From: Flavobacteriales bacterium
Lineage (GTDB): Bacteria; Bacteroidota; Bacteroidia; UBA10329
Direction: 5' to 3'
DNA: 64,000 bases
Assembly: GCA_016124845.1 (NCBI GenBank)
Contig: WGMW01000010.1
Location: forward strand, 44,779-108,778
Shown: one piece after another, positions 33,922 to 43,411 of the stretch
How the letters are laid out: every line of letters starts with the position of its first letter
Position numbering within the stretch: position 1 is the stretch's first letter
Position numbers and translations under genes: made by a program
Notes under the pieces: generated by a model
The model's input: only the letters and a program-made list of their open reading frames with translations
The model's database searches: none
Told to the model about the DNA's origin: nothing

Positions 33922-36900
33922 TTGAGAAGAGGGCTACTAAGTTTATGTTTTCTGTTGTTGGTCGTTGGCTGTTTGAACACAGTTTATGGCCAGTCCTACG
34001 ACCTGGAGATTCTTGACTCCGAGAGCGGCATTGTGGGTTCTCAGATCAACGGACTTACACAGGACAGTCATGGTTATGTGTGGATCGCCACCAACTCAGG
34101 CGTAAGCCGTTTTGACGGCAAACATTTCAAAAACTATCACAAAAAAGATGGAATGGCTGAGAATCACAGTTCGGCCATCCTGTGCGATAGCGATGACCAT
34201 ATTTGGGTCGGCCACCAATCTGGGGGCATCTCCATCTTTTACGGAGATTCCATTGTTTCCATAACCGAAAAGTCGGGTCTTGCGAACAACGAGGTACACG
34301 ACATTTTTCAGGACAGAAGCGGCAATATTTGGATCGCCACATTCGGGGGACTTTCCAAGTTTGATGGGACAAATTGGAGTTCGATGACCACTTCTGACGG
34401 TCTTTCCTCGAACAATGCGCGATGCATTGCAGAGGATGCCAACGGAAACATCTGGGTGGGAACGTATGGCGCGGGCATCAACATTCTGGAAAACGGCCAA
34501 GTGAAAAGTCTTTCCGTTGTGAACGGGCTGGTGAACAACTACGTGACGGACATCTGCGCTTACCGCGATCAGATGATGATCGGTACGCTGAACGGACTGA
34601 GCACGTGGCGTTCGGGCAGATTCCATGAACCATCATTCTCAAACAAGCTGATCAACAGCCAGATCAACCGAATTTCGTGCAACAAGAACGGAGACCTCTG
34701 GCTTGGAACATTCAATGGGGCAACCCGTGTGCGCAACGAAACCGTTTTCAATCTGACGGAGGCAAATGGCCTCACAAGCAATGAAGTGCTGAGCATACTG
34801 AATGACCGCGAGGGAAATACGTGGCTTGGTACCCGAAAAGGATTGGTGCGCATTAAAAACCTGGCCTTTGCCCACTTCTTTTCCTCAGACGATGAGGAGA
34901 TTGAACCGACCTGCATCTTTAAGGACAGCAAGGGAACCATCTGGGTAGGGAATGAAAGCGGTGGCGTGCTGAAATTTGACGGCAGTCGGTTTGTAAAGGC
35001 GTTTGCCGACCCCGACATCAACGACCGACAGATAAGTTCTATTGGCGAAGACGGTGACGGAAACCTATGGTTCGGCACCATGGATTTTGGAGGTATTTTC
35101 CAATGGAACGGGAAGAAACTCTACATATATTCTGACGAGTTCGGTTTGGCAGACAACAACATCAATTGCCTGGCGCGGGATGCTGACGGGAACCTCATAA
35201 TCGGCACCCCGAGCGGCCTGAGCATTTATGATGGGATGGATTTCAGCATGATCCCGATAAGTGATGATCCTGCAGAAAACCATATTACCACGCTTCAGAC
35301 CACTTCCAACGGCACGGTGGCCATCGGAACTTCGGACGGGAGCGTGTTCGTTCTGGACGGCATGTCGGCAGAAAAGATCGAAGGCATCAGCGCCAGCTCG
35401 CCCATTACCGATATATGTGAGAGCAGCTACGGCCTGACCATTGCCTCACAAGTGGACGGGATCTATTTTGTCAAAGACGGAAAGATCCGTCACTTGGATG
35501 AAGGAAGTGGCCTTCGCGGTTCTTCGCTACGATCGGTGGCCCAGCTGGGTAAGAATCTCTATGTAGGAACAACCCAAGGCCTGCAACAGCTTTGGTTCAT
35601 AGGCGATTCGCTCATTGTCCGAACCTTCGATTATTCGCACGGTTTTTTGGGAAAGACATGTAAACGTGGCTCCATTCTCTCCGAAGGAGACAATCTGTGG
35701 GTTGGAACCACAAAAGGGGTTACCCGATTTACCACCAAAGAGCGTGGAGACGACCTGAACGAACCATTGACCTTCCTTACAAACATTCAACTTGAACAGC
35801 AGGACGTGAATTGGGAAGAACTCGGGTTTGAAACAGACAGCGAGGGTCTTCCAAAAAATCTGGTGCTCGATTACACGCAGAATTCGTTGACCTTCATCTT
35901 TAAGGGAATCAATCATCGCCAACCAGAAGACGTTACCTACCGCTGTATCTTGGAAGGGAACGAGCACACCTGGAACCCACCAAGCTCACAGGCGTTCGTT
36001 AGCTATCCCAATCTACAGCCAGGAAAATACACCTTTAAGCTTGTAGCCTGCAACAGCGCAAACATCTGTAATCAGAATCCGATCACCTTCTCGTTCGAGA
36101 TCACACCACCTTTCTGGAGAACTTGGACATTCTACATCATCTTCAGTCTGATTCTTCTGATTGCAACCTACCTGTACATTCTGCTGCGCGAACGAAGACT
36201 GAAGGAGGAAAAGCGTCTTCTCGAATCAACGGTGGAGGAACGCACCAAAGAACTTCGTGAGCAGAAGGAAATTGTAGAAGGTCAGAACAAGCACATTACA
36301 GAGAGTATCGATTACGCGCGGAACATTCAGATGGCGGTGCTGCCTTCTGAAGATGAATTGAACCGTGCGTTTGATGACCATTTCGTTTTCTACCGTCCGA
36401 AAGATGTTGTCGGTGGAGATTTCTATTGGGTTTTCGTGGATGGCGATATCACATGGGCCGCTGCTGTGGATTGTACAGGCCATGGTGTGGCGGGTGCATT
36501 CATGAGCATGATCGGAACCGACCTGTTGAATCAGATCATCATCGAGAAAAAAGTGAACGACCCAGCAGTGGTGCTCGATGAAATGGACAAAGGGATCAAG
36601 CTGGCCTTTGCCCAGAGCGCCAAGGAATTTGAGACCGATCAGGGAATGGACATGGCCCTGGTACGGATTGACCGTAAGAAGAAGGTATTGGAATTTGCGG
36701 GAGCGCAACGGCCGCTGTACCTCATGCAAGGCGGAACGCTGCTTCACATAGAAGGCAACCGACATTCCATCAGCTGCGCGGAACAGCGCGGTGCTGAACC
36801 GTTTGTGAAACACACGCACAAGGTCCATGGAAACACGGTTGCTTACCTGTTCTCCGATGGAATTGTGGATCAGTTCGGTGGACCGAATGGTAAAAAGTTC

Positions 36901-37050
36901 ATGATTCGCAGACTCCGTGATTTCATTGAAAAGAACGGCTCAAGGTCCATGAAGGAGCAGCTTGCCGAGTTGAGCCATGAGTTCGATACGTGGAAAGGGT
37001 CCGATATGATGCAGGTGGATGACGTGATGCTTTTGGGAATTCAGCTTTAA
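33922..37050 (+). CDS. Propeller-sensor SpoIIE-type serine phosphatase
   Basis: 1042 residues from a TTG start; the signal region LCFLLLVVGCLNTVYGQ also contains a possible lipobox (VVGC). Residues about 25-630 are two-component-type propeller repeats (DSHGYVWIATNSGVSRFDG, DANGNIWVGTYGAGI and others), then a Y_Y_Y domain (about 645-730), a membrane helix (about 735-755), a coiled coil and a PP2C/SpoIIE domain (GDFYW, DCTGHGVAGAF, SDGIVDQFGG). The sensor half is that of hybrid histidine kinases, but the output is a phosphatase. It is followed 20 nt later by a second SpoIIE gene. Confidence 0.9.
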   Translation: MRRGLLSLCFLLLVVGCLNTVYGQSYDLEILDSESGIVGSQINGLTQDSHGYVWIATNSGVSRFDGKHFKNYHKKDGMAENHSSAILCDSDDHIWVGHQSGGISIFYGDSIVSITEKSGLANNEVHDIFQDRSGNIWIATFGGLSKFDGTNWSSMTTSDGLSSNNARCIAEDANGNIWVGTYGAGINILENGQVKSLSVVNGLVNNYVTDICAYRDQMMIGTLNGLSTWRSGRFHEPSFSNKLINSQINRISCNKNGDLWLGTFNGATRVRNETVFNLTEANGLTSNEVLSILNDREGNTWLGTRKGLVRIKNLAFAHFFSSDDEEIEPTCIFKDSKGTIWVGNESGGVLKFDGSRFVKAFADPDINDRQISSIGEDGDGNLWFGTMDFGGIFQWNGKKLYIYSDEFGLADNNINCLARDADGNLIIGTPSGLSIYDGMDFSMIPISDDPAENHITTLQTTSNGTVAIGTSDGSVFVLDGMSAEKIEGISASSPITDICESSYGLTIASQVDGIYFVKDGKIRHLDEGSGLRGSSLRSVAQLGKNLYVGTTQGLQQLWFIGDSLIVRTFDYSHGFLGKTCKRGSILSEGDNLWVGTTKGVTRFTTKERGDDLNEPLTFLTNIQLEQQDVNWEELGFETDSEGLPKNLVLDYTQNSLTFIFKGINHRQPEDVTYRCILEGNEHTWNPPSSQAFVSYPNLQPGKYTFKLVACNSANICNQNPITFSFEITPPFWRTWTFYIIFSLILLIATYLYILLRERRLKEEKRLLESTVEERTKELREQKEIVEGQNKHITESIDYARNIQMAVLPSEDELNRAFDDHFVFYRPKDVVGGDFYWVFVDGDITWAAAVDCTGHGVAGAFMSMIGTDLLNQIIIEKKVNDPAVVLDEMDKGIKLAFAQSAKEFETDQGMDMALVRIDRKKKVLEFAGAQRPLYLMQGGTLLHIEGNRHSISCAEQRGAEPFVKHTHKVHGNTVAYLFSDGIVDQFGGPNGKKFMIRRLRDFIEKNGSRSMKEQLAELSHEFDTWKGSDMMQVDDVMLLGIQL

Positions 37051-37070
37051 CTTTAGGCTTCATCAAGCTT

Positions 37071-39419
37071 ATGAAGAGGTTTCTGCTTTTCCTTTCTATC
37101 CTGTTGGTCGCCATGCAAACGTTGGCTCAGCAACAGGAAGCAGACAGCCTTTCTCAGCTTCTCCAAACCAAGTATTCGAAAAACGACACGGCCCGTATTC
37201 GCATTTTGGTGGCAACCAGCGAATCGCTGTTGCGCATAGACCCCGACCGTTCGTTGGAACTGAGCAAGGAGGCACTCCGACTGAGCATTCTTCTTGGTTC
37301 CGAAAAGTACGTCAGCACTATTTACAACAACACGGGCACGGCCAACCGCATCAAGGGCGATTACACCAAAAGCCTCAGCTTTCACAATAAAGCGTTGGAG
37401 AATGACCGTAAGAACGGAAATCGAAAGGATGAGGCGCTCTCGCTCAACAACATTGGCAATGTTTATCTGAAAGAAGGACACTACAAGGATGCCATCCTGA
37501 ATTACGAACGGGCACTGGCCATCCGTCAGGACATCAACGATCTGGAAGGCGTGGCCAGCTCGCTCAACAACCTGGGGCTGGTATATAAGAACCAAGGCGA
37601 CCTCGACCGCGCATTGTCCTACTACCAGAACTCCTTCAAGATATTTCAGCAGATGGGCGACCGCGTGGGACTTGCCAATGCCCTCAACAACATGGGCATT
37701 GTTCATCGTTCGCACGGAAACCGAGAACGGGCGCTTGACAACTTCCTGACAGCGCTGCATCTGTTCCGCGAGCTTGGGAACAAGGTCGGTGAGGCCAACA
37801 CCCTCAACAACATCGGCAACATCTACTACCAGCAAAAGAAATACGATCAGGCGCTGGGCTTCTATCAGAACTCGTTGCAGATAAGCGAATCCCTTGGCGA
37901 CCAGAATTCTACAGCAGGAAAATACTCGAACATCGGTGGGGTTTACCTCATGTTAGGAGACAAGGAGAAAGCGTTGGAAAGCACCGAAAAGGCACTTTCG
38001 TTACAGAAGAACATTGGCGATGACCAAGGGCAGATAAGCACGCTGAACAACTTGGGTGCCTACTTCATGGAAACGGGCGACCTGAACAAGAGCCTTACAT
38101 ATTTTTTGGAGGCGGAGAAAGTGCAAAAGCGTATCGGTGATCACAATTACAGCACCATTACGCTCACCTCCATCGGTGACATTTACAAGCAGAAAAAACA
38201 ACCGAAGCTCGGACTGAACTACCTGACCCGTGCGCTTCGTGAAGCCAAACACTACGGAAGTACGGAAGATCAGATCAACGTCTATGAAAAGCTCTCGCAA
38301 ACGTATGCAGATGCTGGGGATTTCCAGCGGTCATACCAGTTTCAGCAACAGGCCAAAGCGGTAAGCGACAGCTTGGACCGTGTGGTGAGCGCACGCGAAC
38401 TGGCAGAGATGCAGGTGAAGTTTGAGAGTGAACAGAAACAACGCGAGATTGAACTTTTGAGCAAGGAAAAGGAAGTGCAGGACCTGCGACTTACCAAGCA
38501 GATAACGGTGCGCAACACGGTAATTGCCATTGGAATTCTGGCATTGCTGATGCTCGGCCTGATCTACTCGCGCTACCGAACAAAAAAGAAGGCCAACGAG
38601 GAGTTGGACCGCAAGAACCGAGAGATCGAGCTCCAAAAGAAAACAGTAGAGGAAAAAAACTGGGAGATCACTTCGAGCATCGAATACGCCAAGCGGATTC
38701 AAGACGCGATAATGCCTTCAATGAATGAGATACGTAAGGCACTACCAGAAAGCTTTGTGTTCTATCGCCCGAAGGGAATTGTAAGTGGAGATTTCTATTG
38801 GTTCTCCAAACCGAACGATATCAGTTTTATTGCTGCTGTTGACTGTACGGGTCATGGTGTTCCAGGTGCATTTTTAAGCATGATCGGCAACGACCATCTG
38901 AACCAAATTGTAAATAGCGAGCATCGCACCAAACCTGATGAGATCCTGAACCGACTTCATCATGAGATTCAGGCCACTTTGCGGCAAAAACATGGCGTTA
39001 CCGAAAACCACGATGGCATGGACATCGCGCTATGCGCCATTCATCACAAGGAGAACAAACTGGCTTTTGCTTCGGCCAATCGCTATCTGTACCTGATACG
39101 AAATGGAGAACTGACCGAAACCAAAGGCGATCATTTCAACATTGGTGGCATCATGCACGAGGATGTGCGCCACTACACGCTGCACGAAATGGAATTGCAG
39201 CAAGGCGATACGTTCTATGTTTTCTCCGATGGTGTTTCAGACCAGTTCGGTGGAGAAGACTCCAAAAAATTCGGATACAAGCGTCTTAAAGAACTACTGC
39301 TAAGCATCCACAAATTACCAATGGACGAGCAGCATAAAAGGTTTGAGAAGGCCCTTGCGGAATGGATGGGCGACAGCACCCAAATAGATGATTTCCTACT
39401 TATTGGAGTTCGCGTCTGA
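37071..39419 (+). CDS. TPR-sensor SpoIIE-type serine phosphatase
   Basis: 782 residues. Signal peptide (LLFLSILLVAMQTLAQ), about eight TPR repeats with repeated LNNIGN or LNNLGLVY units (70-400), a coiled coil, a membrane helix (about 482-500), another coiled coil, and a PP2C/SpoIIE domain (GDFYWF, DCTGHGVPGAF, SDGVSDQFGG). It is closely related to the 19245 protein and probably shares an operon with the 33922 gene, although TAACTTTAG overlapping the upstream stop could be its own -7 box. Its last 24 nt overlap the convergent gene at 39396. Confidence 0.9.
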   Translation: MKRFLLFLSILLVAMQTLAQQQEADSLSQLLQTKYSKNDTARIRILVATSESLLRIDPDRSLELSKEALRLSILLGSEKYVSTIYNNTGTANRIKGDYTKSLSFHNKALENDRKNGNRKDEALSLNNIGNVYLKEGHYKDAILNYERALAIRQDINDLEGVASSLNNLGLVYKNQGDLDRALSYYQNSFKIFQQMGDRVGLANALNNMGIVHRSHGNRERALDNFLTALHLFRELGNKVGEANTLNNIGNIYYQQKKYDQALGFYQNSLQISESLGDQNSTAGKYSNIGGVYLMLGDKEKALESTEKALSLQKNIGDDQGQISTLNNLGAYFMETGDLNKSLTYFLEAEKVQKRIGDHNYSTITLTSIGDIYKQKKQPKLGLNYLTRALREAKHYGSTEDQINVYEKLSQTYADAGDFQRSYQFQQQAKAVSDSLDRVVSARELAEMQVKFESEQKQREIELLSKEKEVQDLRLTKQITVRNTVIAIGILALLMLGLIYSRYRTKKKANEELDRKNREIELQKKTVEEKNWEITSSIEYAKRIQDAIMPSMNEIRKALPESFVFYRPKGIVSGDFYWFSKPNDISFIAAVDCTGHGVPGAFLSMIGNDHLNQIVNSEHRTKPDEILNRLHHEIQATLRQKHGVTENHDGMDIALCAIHHKENKLAFASANRYLYLIRNGELTETKGDHFNIGGIMHEDVRHYTLHEMELQQGDTFYVFSDGVSDQFGGEDSKKFGYKRLKELLLSIHKLPMDEQHKRFEKALAEWMGDSTQIDDFLLIGVRV

Positions 39420-40106
39420 CGGCTGAAGCGTCATCATTTTACGCTCCACATAAACGAAGAACGAGCGGTACGCTTCCGATTCCTCATCCCAACCGAAACG
39501 CTGGCCGAGCAATGTCAGGTAATGGCCCATTTCCTCTGCGCTGGCAGCGTTGTTCAACTTCAGAACAGCATCACCGAAATCTGATGCGTTTCCTTTGAAC
39601 AGGCTACGGATAATGCCGAACTTCTCGTTCAACGGAATACCCGAACGAAGGTCTTCCAACGGTTTGTGGTTCAGTTTTCCTGCCAAGATGTTTCTATCGT
39701 CAGCTTCTGCGTTCCCATCAGCTTTGCCGATCAACGGCTCCTTTTTCGGAGCTGGTTTTTCCTCTTTAGGAACTTCCGCTACGGGAACAGGTTCTGGTGT
39801 TGGCTCCACAGTTTCTTCAACTACCATTTCCTCTTTCACCTCTGCAATCGGCTCAGGAACAACTTCAGGTTCTGGCTCCGATTCAACCTCTACGGCAGGT
39901 TCGGCAGGCGTTTCTGCAACTGGTTCTGGCGCAGCAATCTCCTCCACAATAGGCAATTGAGCGGTTTGCAATTCGGCCGCCTTCACTACATCGTAAAACG
40001 CCCGAACCTCTGCCAATAGGTTGTCCTTCGTCAGTTCAGAAGGGTTCTTTTCCAGTTCCTCTACTCTCTCATTCAACTTGCTCAACCTATTCTTCAATTC
40101 ACTCAT
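39396..40106 (-). CDS. Acidic Pro/Glu-rich protein of unknown function
   Basis: 236 residues. An N-terminal coiled coil (LSKLNERVEELEK), a low-complexity acidic middle rich in Pro, Glu and Val (about 55-125), and a compact helical C-terminus (DLRSGIPLNEKFGIIRSLFKG to FVYVERKMMTL). I recognise the C-terminal domain as common in Bacteroidota but know no function for it. No signal peptide. It overlaps the 3' end of the SpoIIE gene by 24 nt in convergent orientation, so each message end would be antisense to the other. Confidence 0.75.
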   Translation of the reverse strand: MSELKNRLSKLNERVEELEKNPSELTKDNLLAEVRAFYDVVKAAELQTAQLPIVEEIAAPEPVAETPAEPAVEVESEPEPEVVPEPIAEVKEEMVVEETVEPTPEPVPVAEVPKEEKPAPKKEPLIGKADGNAEADDRNILAGKLNHKPLEDLRSGIPLNEKFGIIRSLFKGNASDFGDAVLKLNNAASAEEMGHYLTLLGQRFGWDEESEAYRSFFVYVERKMMTLQPSDANSNK

Positions 40107-40309
40107 TTGTTGGGGATTTTTACGATTTCTTCTCTAACGTGCTTTCGTAGCTTTGTATTGCCGCGCGAGCCCTTCAAAAGTAGAGATCAATTGCGCTCCG
40201 CTGCGTTAAATTCAGGTAAGTAATTGACAGGTTATCGTTAATGTTCGGCTTTGTTCCGAGCCGAAATTTGGTTTTGAATTTGCCATATTCGTAGCGTTTC
40301 AGTAGAGGG

Positions 40310-40924
40310 ATGTTCTTAGAGAATTCAAGGGGAAAAGCAGCAAAAAAGGGATGGATCGAGGTGATCTGCGGTTCCATGTTCTCGGGAAAGACCGAAGAAC
40401 TGATCCGTAGACTGAAGCGTGCCCAGTTCGCCAAGCAGAAGGTCGAAATTTTCAAACCTTCGGTTGATACGCGTTATGACGAGAATGAAGTGGTCTCGCA
40501 CGATGCGAACGCCATTCATTCCACGCCCGTACCCAACTCATCAAACATTCTGATTCTGGCGGATGATGTGGATGTTGTGGGTGTGGACGAAGCTCAGTTC
40601 TTCGACATGGGCTTGGTGGATGTCTGCAACCAGCTGGCCAACAGCGGTGTCCGCGTCATCATTGCTGGGTTGGACATGGATTATCGCGGCAAACCTTTCG
40701 GGCCGATTCCGGGGTTGATGGCCACGGCCGAATACGTCACAAAAGTTCACGCCATCTGCATGAAATGTGGTGAACTGGCCAACCACTCGCATCGTTTCCT
40801 GCAACAGGACGGATTGGTGGTTTTGGGCGAAAAAGAGAGCTACGAGCCGCTTTGCCGCAGCTGCTACCAGAAGGCCGAAAAGAATCCGACCAAGGTCGAA
40901 AAACCGAAACAGGAAGAAGGATAG
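40310..40924 (+). CDS. tdk: Thymidine kinase
   Basis: 204 residues; salvage phosphorylation of thymidine. The P-loop is [15 protein letters not shown], the Walker B-like DEAQFFD is present, and a zinc site is formed by the two pairs CMKC and CRSC. It matches the type II (TK1-like) family in length. The 200-nt upstream gap contains a TAGCTTTGT box at 40148-40156 as a possible promoter. The next gene begins immediately after the stop codon. Confidence 0.95.
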   Translation: MFLENSRGKAAKKGWIEVICGSMFSGKTEELIRRLKRAQFAKQKVEIFKPSVDTRYDENEVVSHDANAIHSTPVPNSSNILILADDVDVVGVDEAQFFDMGLVDVCNQLANSGVRVIIAGLDMDYRGKPFGPIPGLMATAEYVTKVHAICMKCGELANHSHRFLQQDGLVVLGEKESYEPLCRSCYQKAEKNPTKVEKPKQEEG

Positions 40925-43408
40925 ATGGAAGAACTGGATTCATTGAGAGGCATTGCTTCGGCCCTCGAAGTTCCATGTCCGTTCGAGTTTCAAGACGTCA
41001 TCATCAAGGAGCTGGCAATTGACAGCCGCAAGGTGGTTTTGCCCTCGCAATCGTTGTTTTTTGCCATCCAAGGCGATCGCCACGATGGCCACAGTTTCAT
41101 TGAACAACTGTACGAAAGTGGTGTCCGCGCATTTGTGGTAAGCTCCGATTATTCGGCTCCCGAAAAATTGGATGACGCGTTCTTCATCCGCGTAGAAAAT
41201 ACGCTGACCGCCCTTCAAACTGTCGCGGCCGCCAAGCGCGCCATGTACAATTATCCTGTAGTTGGTATTACGGGCAGCAACGGCAAAACCATCGTCAAAG
41301 AATGGCTCTATCAATTGCTTGATTCAAGCTACAATATTATACGAAGCCCCAAGAGTTACAATTCGCAGGTGGGTGTTCCACTATCCGTCTGGCGCATGAA
41401 ATCGGAGAACAATCTGGCGCTTATCGAGGCGGGAATTTCCATGCCTGGCGAGATGATCAAACTGGAACGCATCATCCGTCCGACCATTGGAATTTTCACC
41501 AATTTGGGACAGGCACACGATGAGAATTTTGCAGACGCGAACCAAAAGGCGCGCGAAAAACTCGATCTCTTTCAGAATGTAGACACGCTGATCTACTGCA
41601 AGGATTACCTCATCATTCAGGAAGAATTGGAGCATTATCCGTTTGCATCCAACCCAAAATTGTTTGCATGGAGCAGACGAACTACAGCCGATCTTCAGAT
41701 CGGGCGTATCGAGAAGAAGGATGGGCAAACCGAGATCCAAGGAATCTACCAGCACAATTTCATTCGCATCAAGATTCCGTTTACGGATGAGGCATCTATT
41801 GAAAATGCCATTCATTGTTGGGCAACGTTGCTGTTGCTTGGCTTGGAGAATGACGACATCGCGCAGCGCATGGAACAGCTTGTTCCTGTTGCCATGCGTT
41901 TGGAACTGAAACAGGGCATCAACAACTGTTCGGTCATCAACGATTCGTACAATTCCGATCTACAATCAATTTCCATTGCACTCGATTTTCTTCAGCAGCA
42001 ACAACAGCATCCTAAGCGAACGTTGGTGCTTTCGGATATCCTTCAAACAGGTCGTTCGGATGATGAATTATACGGTGAAGTGGCGCAACTGGTGCGCGAA
42101 AAGAAAGTAGACCGTCTCATCGGCATCGGGAAACACATTTCCACGCAGTCTGCACAATTTGCCCAAGGCAGCGAATTCTACGAATCAACCAGCGCGTTTT
42201 TGGAAGCATATCATCACGATATGTTCCACAACGAAACCATTCTGTTGAAGGGTGCGCGAACGTTCGGTTTTGAGGCCATCAGTCGTATCATTCAGCACAA
42301 GACACACCAAACCGTTCTGGAGATCGACCTGGGCGCCATGGTGCATAACCTCAACCTCATTCGCTCGCTCCTAAAACCTGATACCAAGCTGATGGCAATG
42401 GTAAAGGCTTTCGGCTATGGAAGCGGAAGCTTCGAGATTGCTAACGTGCTACAGTTCCATCACGTTGGTTACTTGGCCGTGGCTTATGCCGATGAGGGGA
42501 TTGAACTCCGCAAAGCCGGAATATCATTGCCCATCATGGTCATCAGCCCAGAAGAGCAAAGTTTTGACGCGATGATCCAATACGGATTGGAGCCTGAGAT
42601 CTTCAGCGTGCGCTCGCTACAGCTTTTAGAAAATGCCATCAAACGCAAAGGCTCGTTGGATGCTCCATTGAAGATCCACATCAAACTGAACACAGGCATG
42701 AATCGCCTTGGTTTCTCCGAGCGCGACCTGAACCAATTGATGGTGCGCGTGAAGAATAATTCGCAGTTGAAAGTGGCCTCGGTTTTCTCGCACTTAGCCG
42801 CCAGCGAAAACCCTGATGAGGACGATTTTACTCGCAGACAGATCGCGCAGTTTGAGGTGATGAGCAAGCAACTTTTGGATTATTTCGGGTATCCGATTCT
42901 CCGTCATATCTGTAATTCGTTCGGTATTATCCGCTTCCCCGAAGCGCAGTTCGACATGGTGCGGTTGGGTATTGGTCTGTATGGTGTGGCTCCAGAAAGT
43001 CCCATCACCGACAAGCTTCGCAACGTAAGCACACTCCGTACAACTATCACGCAAATGCACGAACTCAAAACGGGTGACACCATCGGTTATGGCAGAACGG
43101 AGAAAGTGGTCGGTGAAATGCGTTCGGCCACACTTCCCATAGGTTATGCCGATGGGCTAAGCCGCAAAAACGGGAACCGTCAGGGCTGCGTGCTCGTGAA
43201 TGGCCACCGCGCTCCGATCGTAGGCAATGTTTGCATGGACATGTGCATGGTGGATGTAACAGGAATTCCCTGCAAAGAGGGCGATGATGTGATTGTGTTC
43301 GGTGAAAGCTATCCGATAACCGAATTCGCCAAAAGCTCGGAAACCATTCCGTACGAAGTGCTTACAAGTGTTTCTTCGCGCGTGAAGAGGGTTTACTTTC
43401 AGGAGTAG
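40925..43408 (+). CDS. Bifunctional MurF ligase / alanine racemase
   Basis: 827 residues in one frame. Residues 1-455: MurF-like ligase with P-loop GITGSNGKTIVKEW (from 114), which adds D-Ala-D-Ala to UDP-MurNAc-tripeptide. Residues about 460-827: alanine racemase with the PLP lysine K494 in VKAFGYGSGS and the C-terminal motif VGNVCMDMCMVDVT. Such fusions are known in Bacteroidota. The pairing links D-alanine supply to its use in peptidoglycan precursors. Starts directly after the tdk stop, so the two are probably co-transcribed. Confidence 0.92.
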   Translation: MEELDSLRGIASALEVPCPFEFQDVIIKELAIDSRKVVLPSQSLFFAIQGDRHDGHSFIEQLYESGVRAFVVSSDYSAPEKLDDAFFIRVENTLTALQTVAAAKRAMYNYPVVGITGSNGKTIVKEWLYQLLDSSYNIIRSPKSYNSQVGVPLSVWRMKSENNLALIEAGISMPGEMIKLERIIRPTIGIFTNLGQAHDENFADANQKAREKLDLFQNVDTLIYCKDYLIIQEELEHYPFASNPKLFAWSRRTTADLQIGRIEKKDGQTEIQGIYQHNFIRIKIPFTDEASIENAIHCWATLLLLGLENDDIAQRMEQLVPVAMRLELKQGINNCSVINDSYNSDLQSISIALDFLQQQQQHPKRTLVLSDILQTGRSDDELYGEVAQLVREKKVDRLIGIGKHISTQSAQFAQGSEFYESTSAFLEAYHHDMFHNETILLKGARTFGFEAISRIIQHKTHQTVLEIDLGAMVHNLNLIRSLLKPDTKLMAMVKAFGYGSGSFEIANVLQFHHVGYLAVAYADEGIELRKAGISLPIMVISPEEQSFDAMIQYGLEPEIFSVRSLQLLENAIKRKGSLDAPLKIHIKLNTGMNRLGFSERDLNQLMVRVKNNSQLKVASVFSHLAASENPDEDDFTRRQIAQFEVMSKQLLDYFGYPILRHICNSFGIIRFPEAQFDMVRLGIGLYGVAPESPITDKLRNVSTLRTTITQMHELKTGDTIGYGRTEKVVGEMRSATLPIGYADGLSRKNGNRQGCVLVNGHRAPIVGNVCMDMCMVDVTGIPCKEGDDVIVFGESYPITEFAKSSETIPYEVLTSVSSRVKRVYFQE

Positions 43409-43411
43409 TGG

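Noticed and set aside
40925..43408. A frameshift or assembly fusion of murF and alr
   Set aside because: The MurF-alanine racemase fusion is a known arrangement in Bacteroidota, and both halves have intact motifs.
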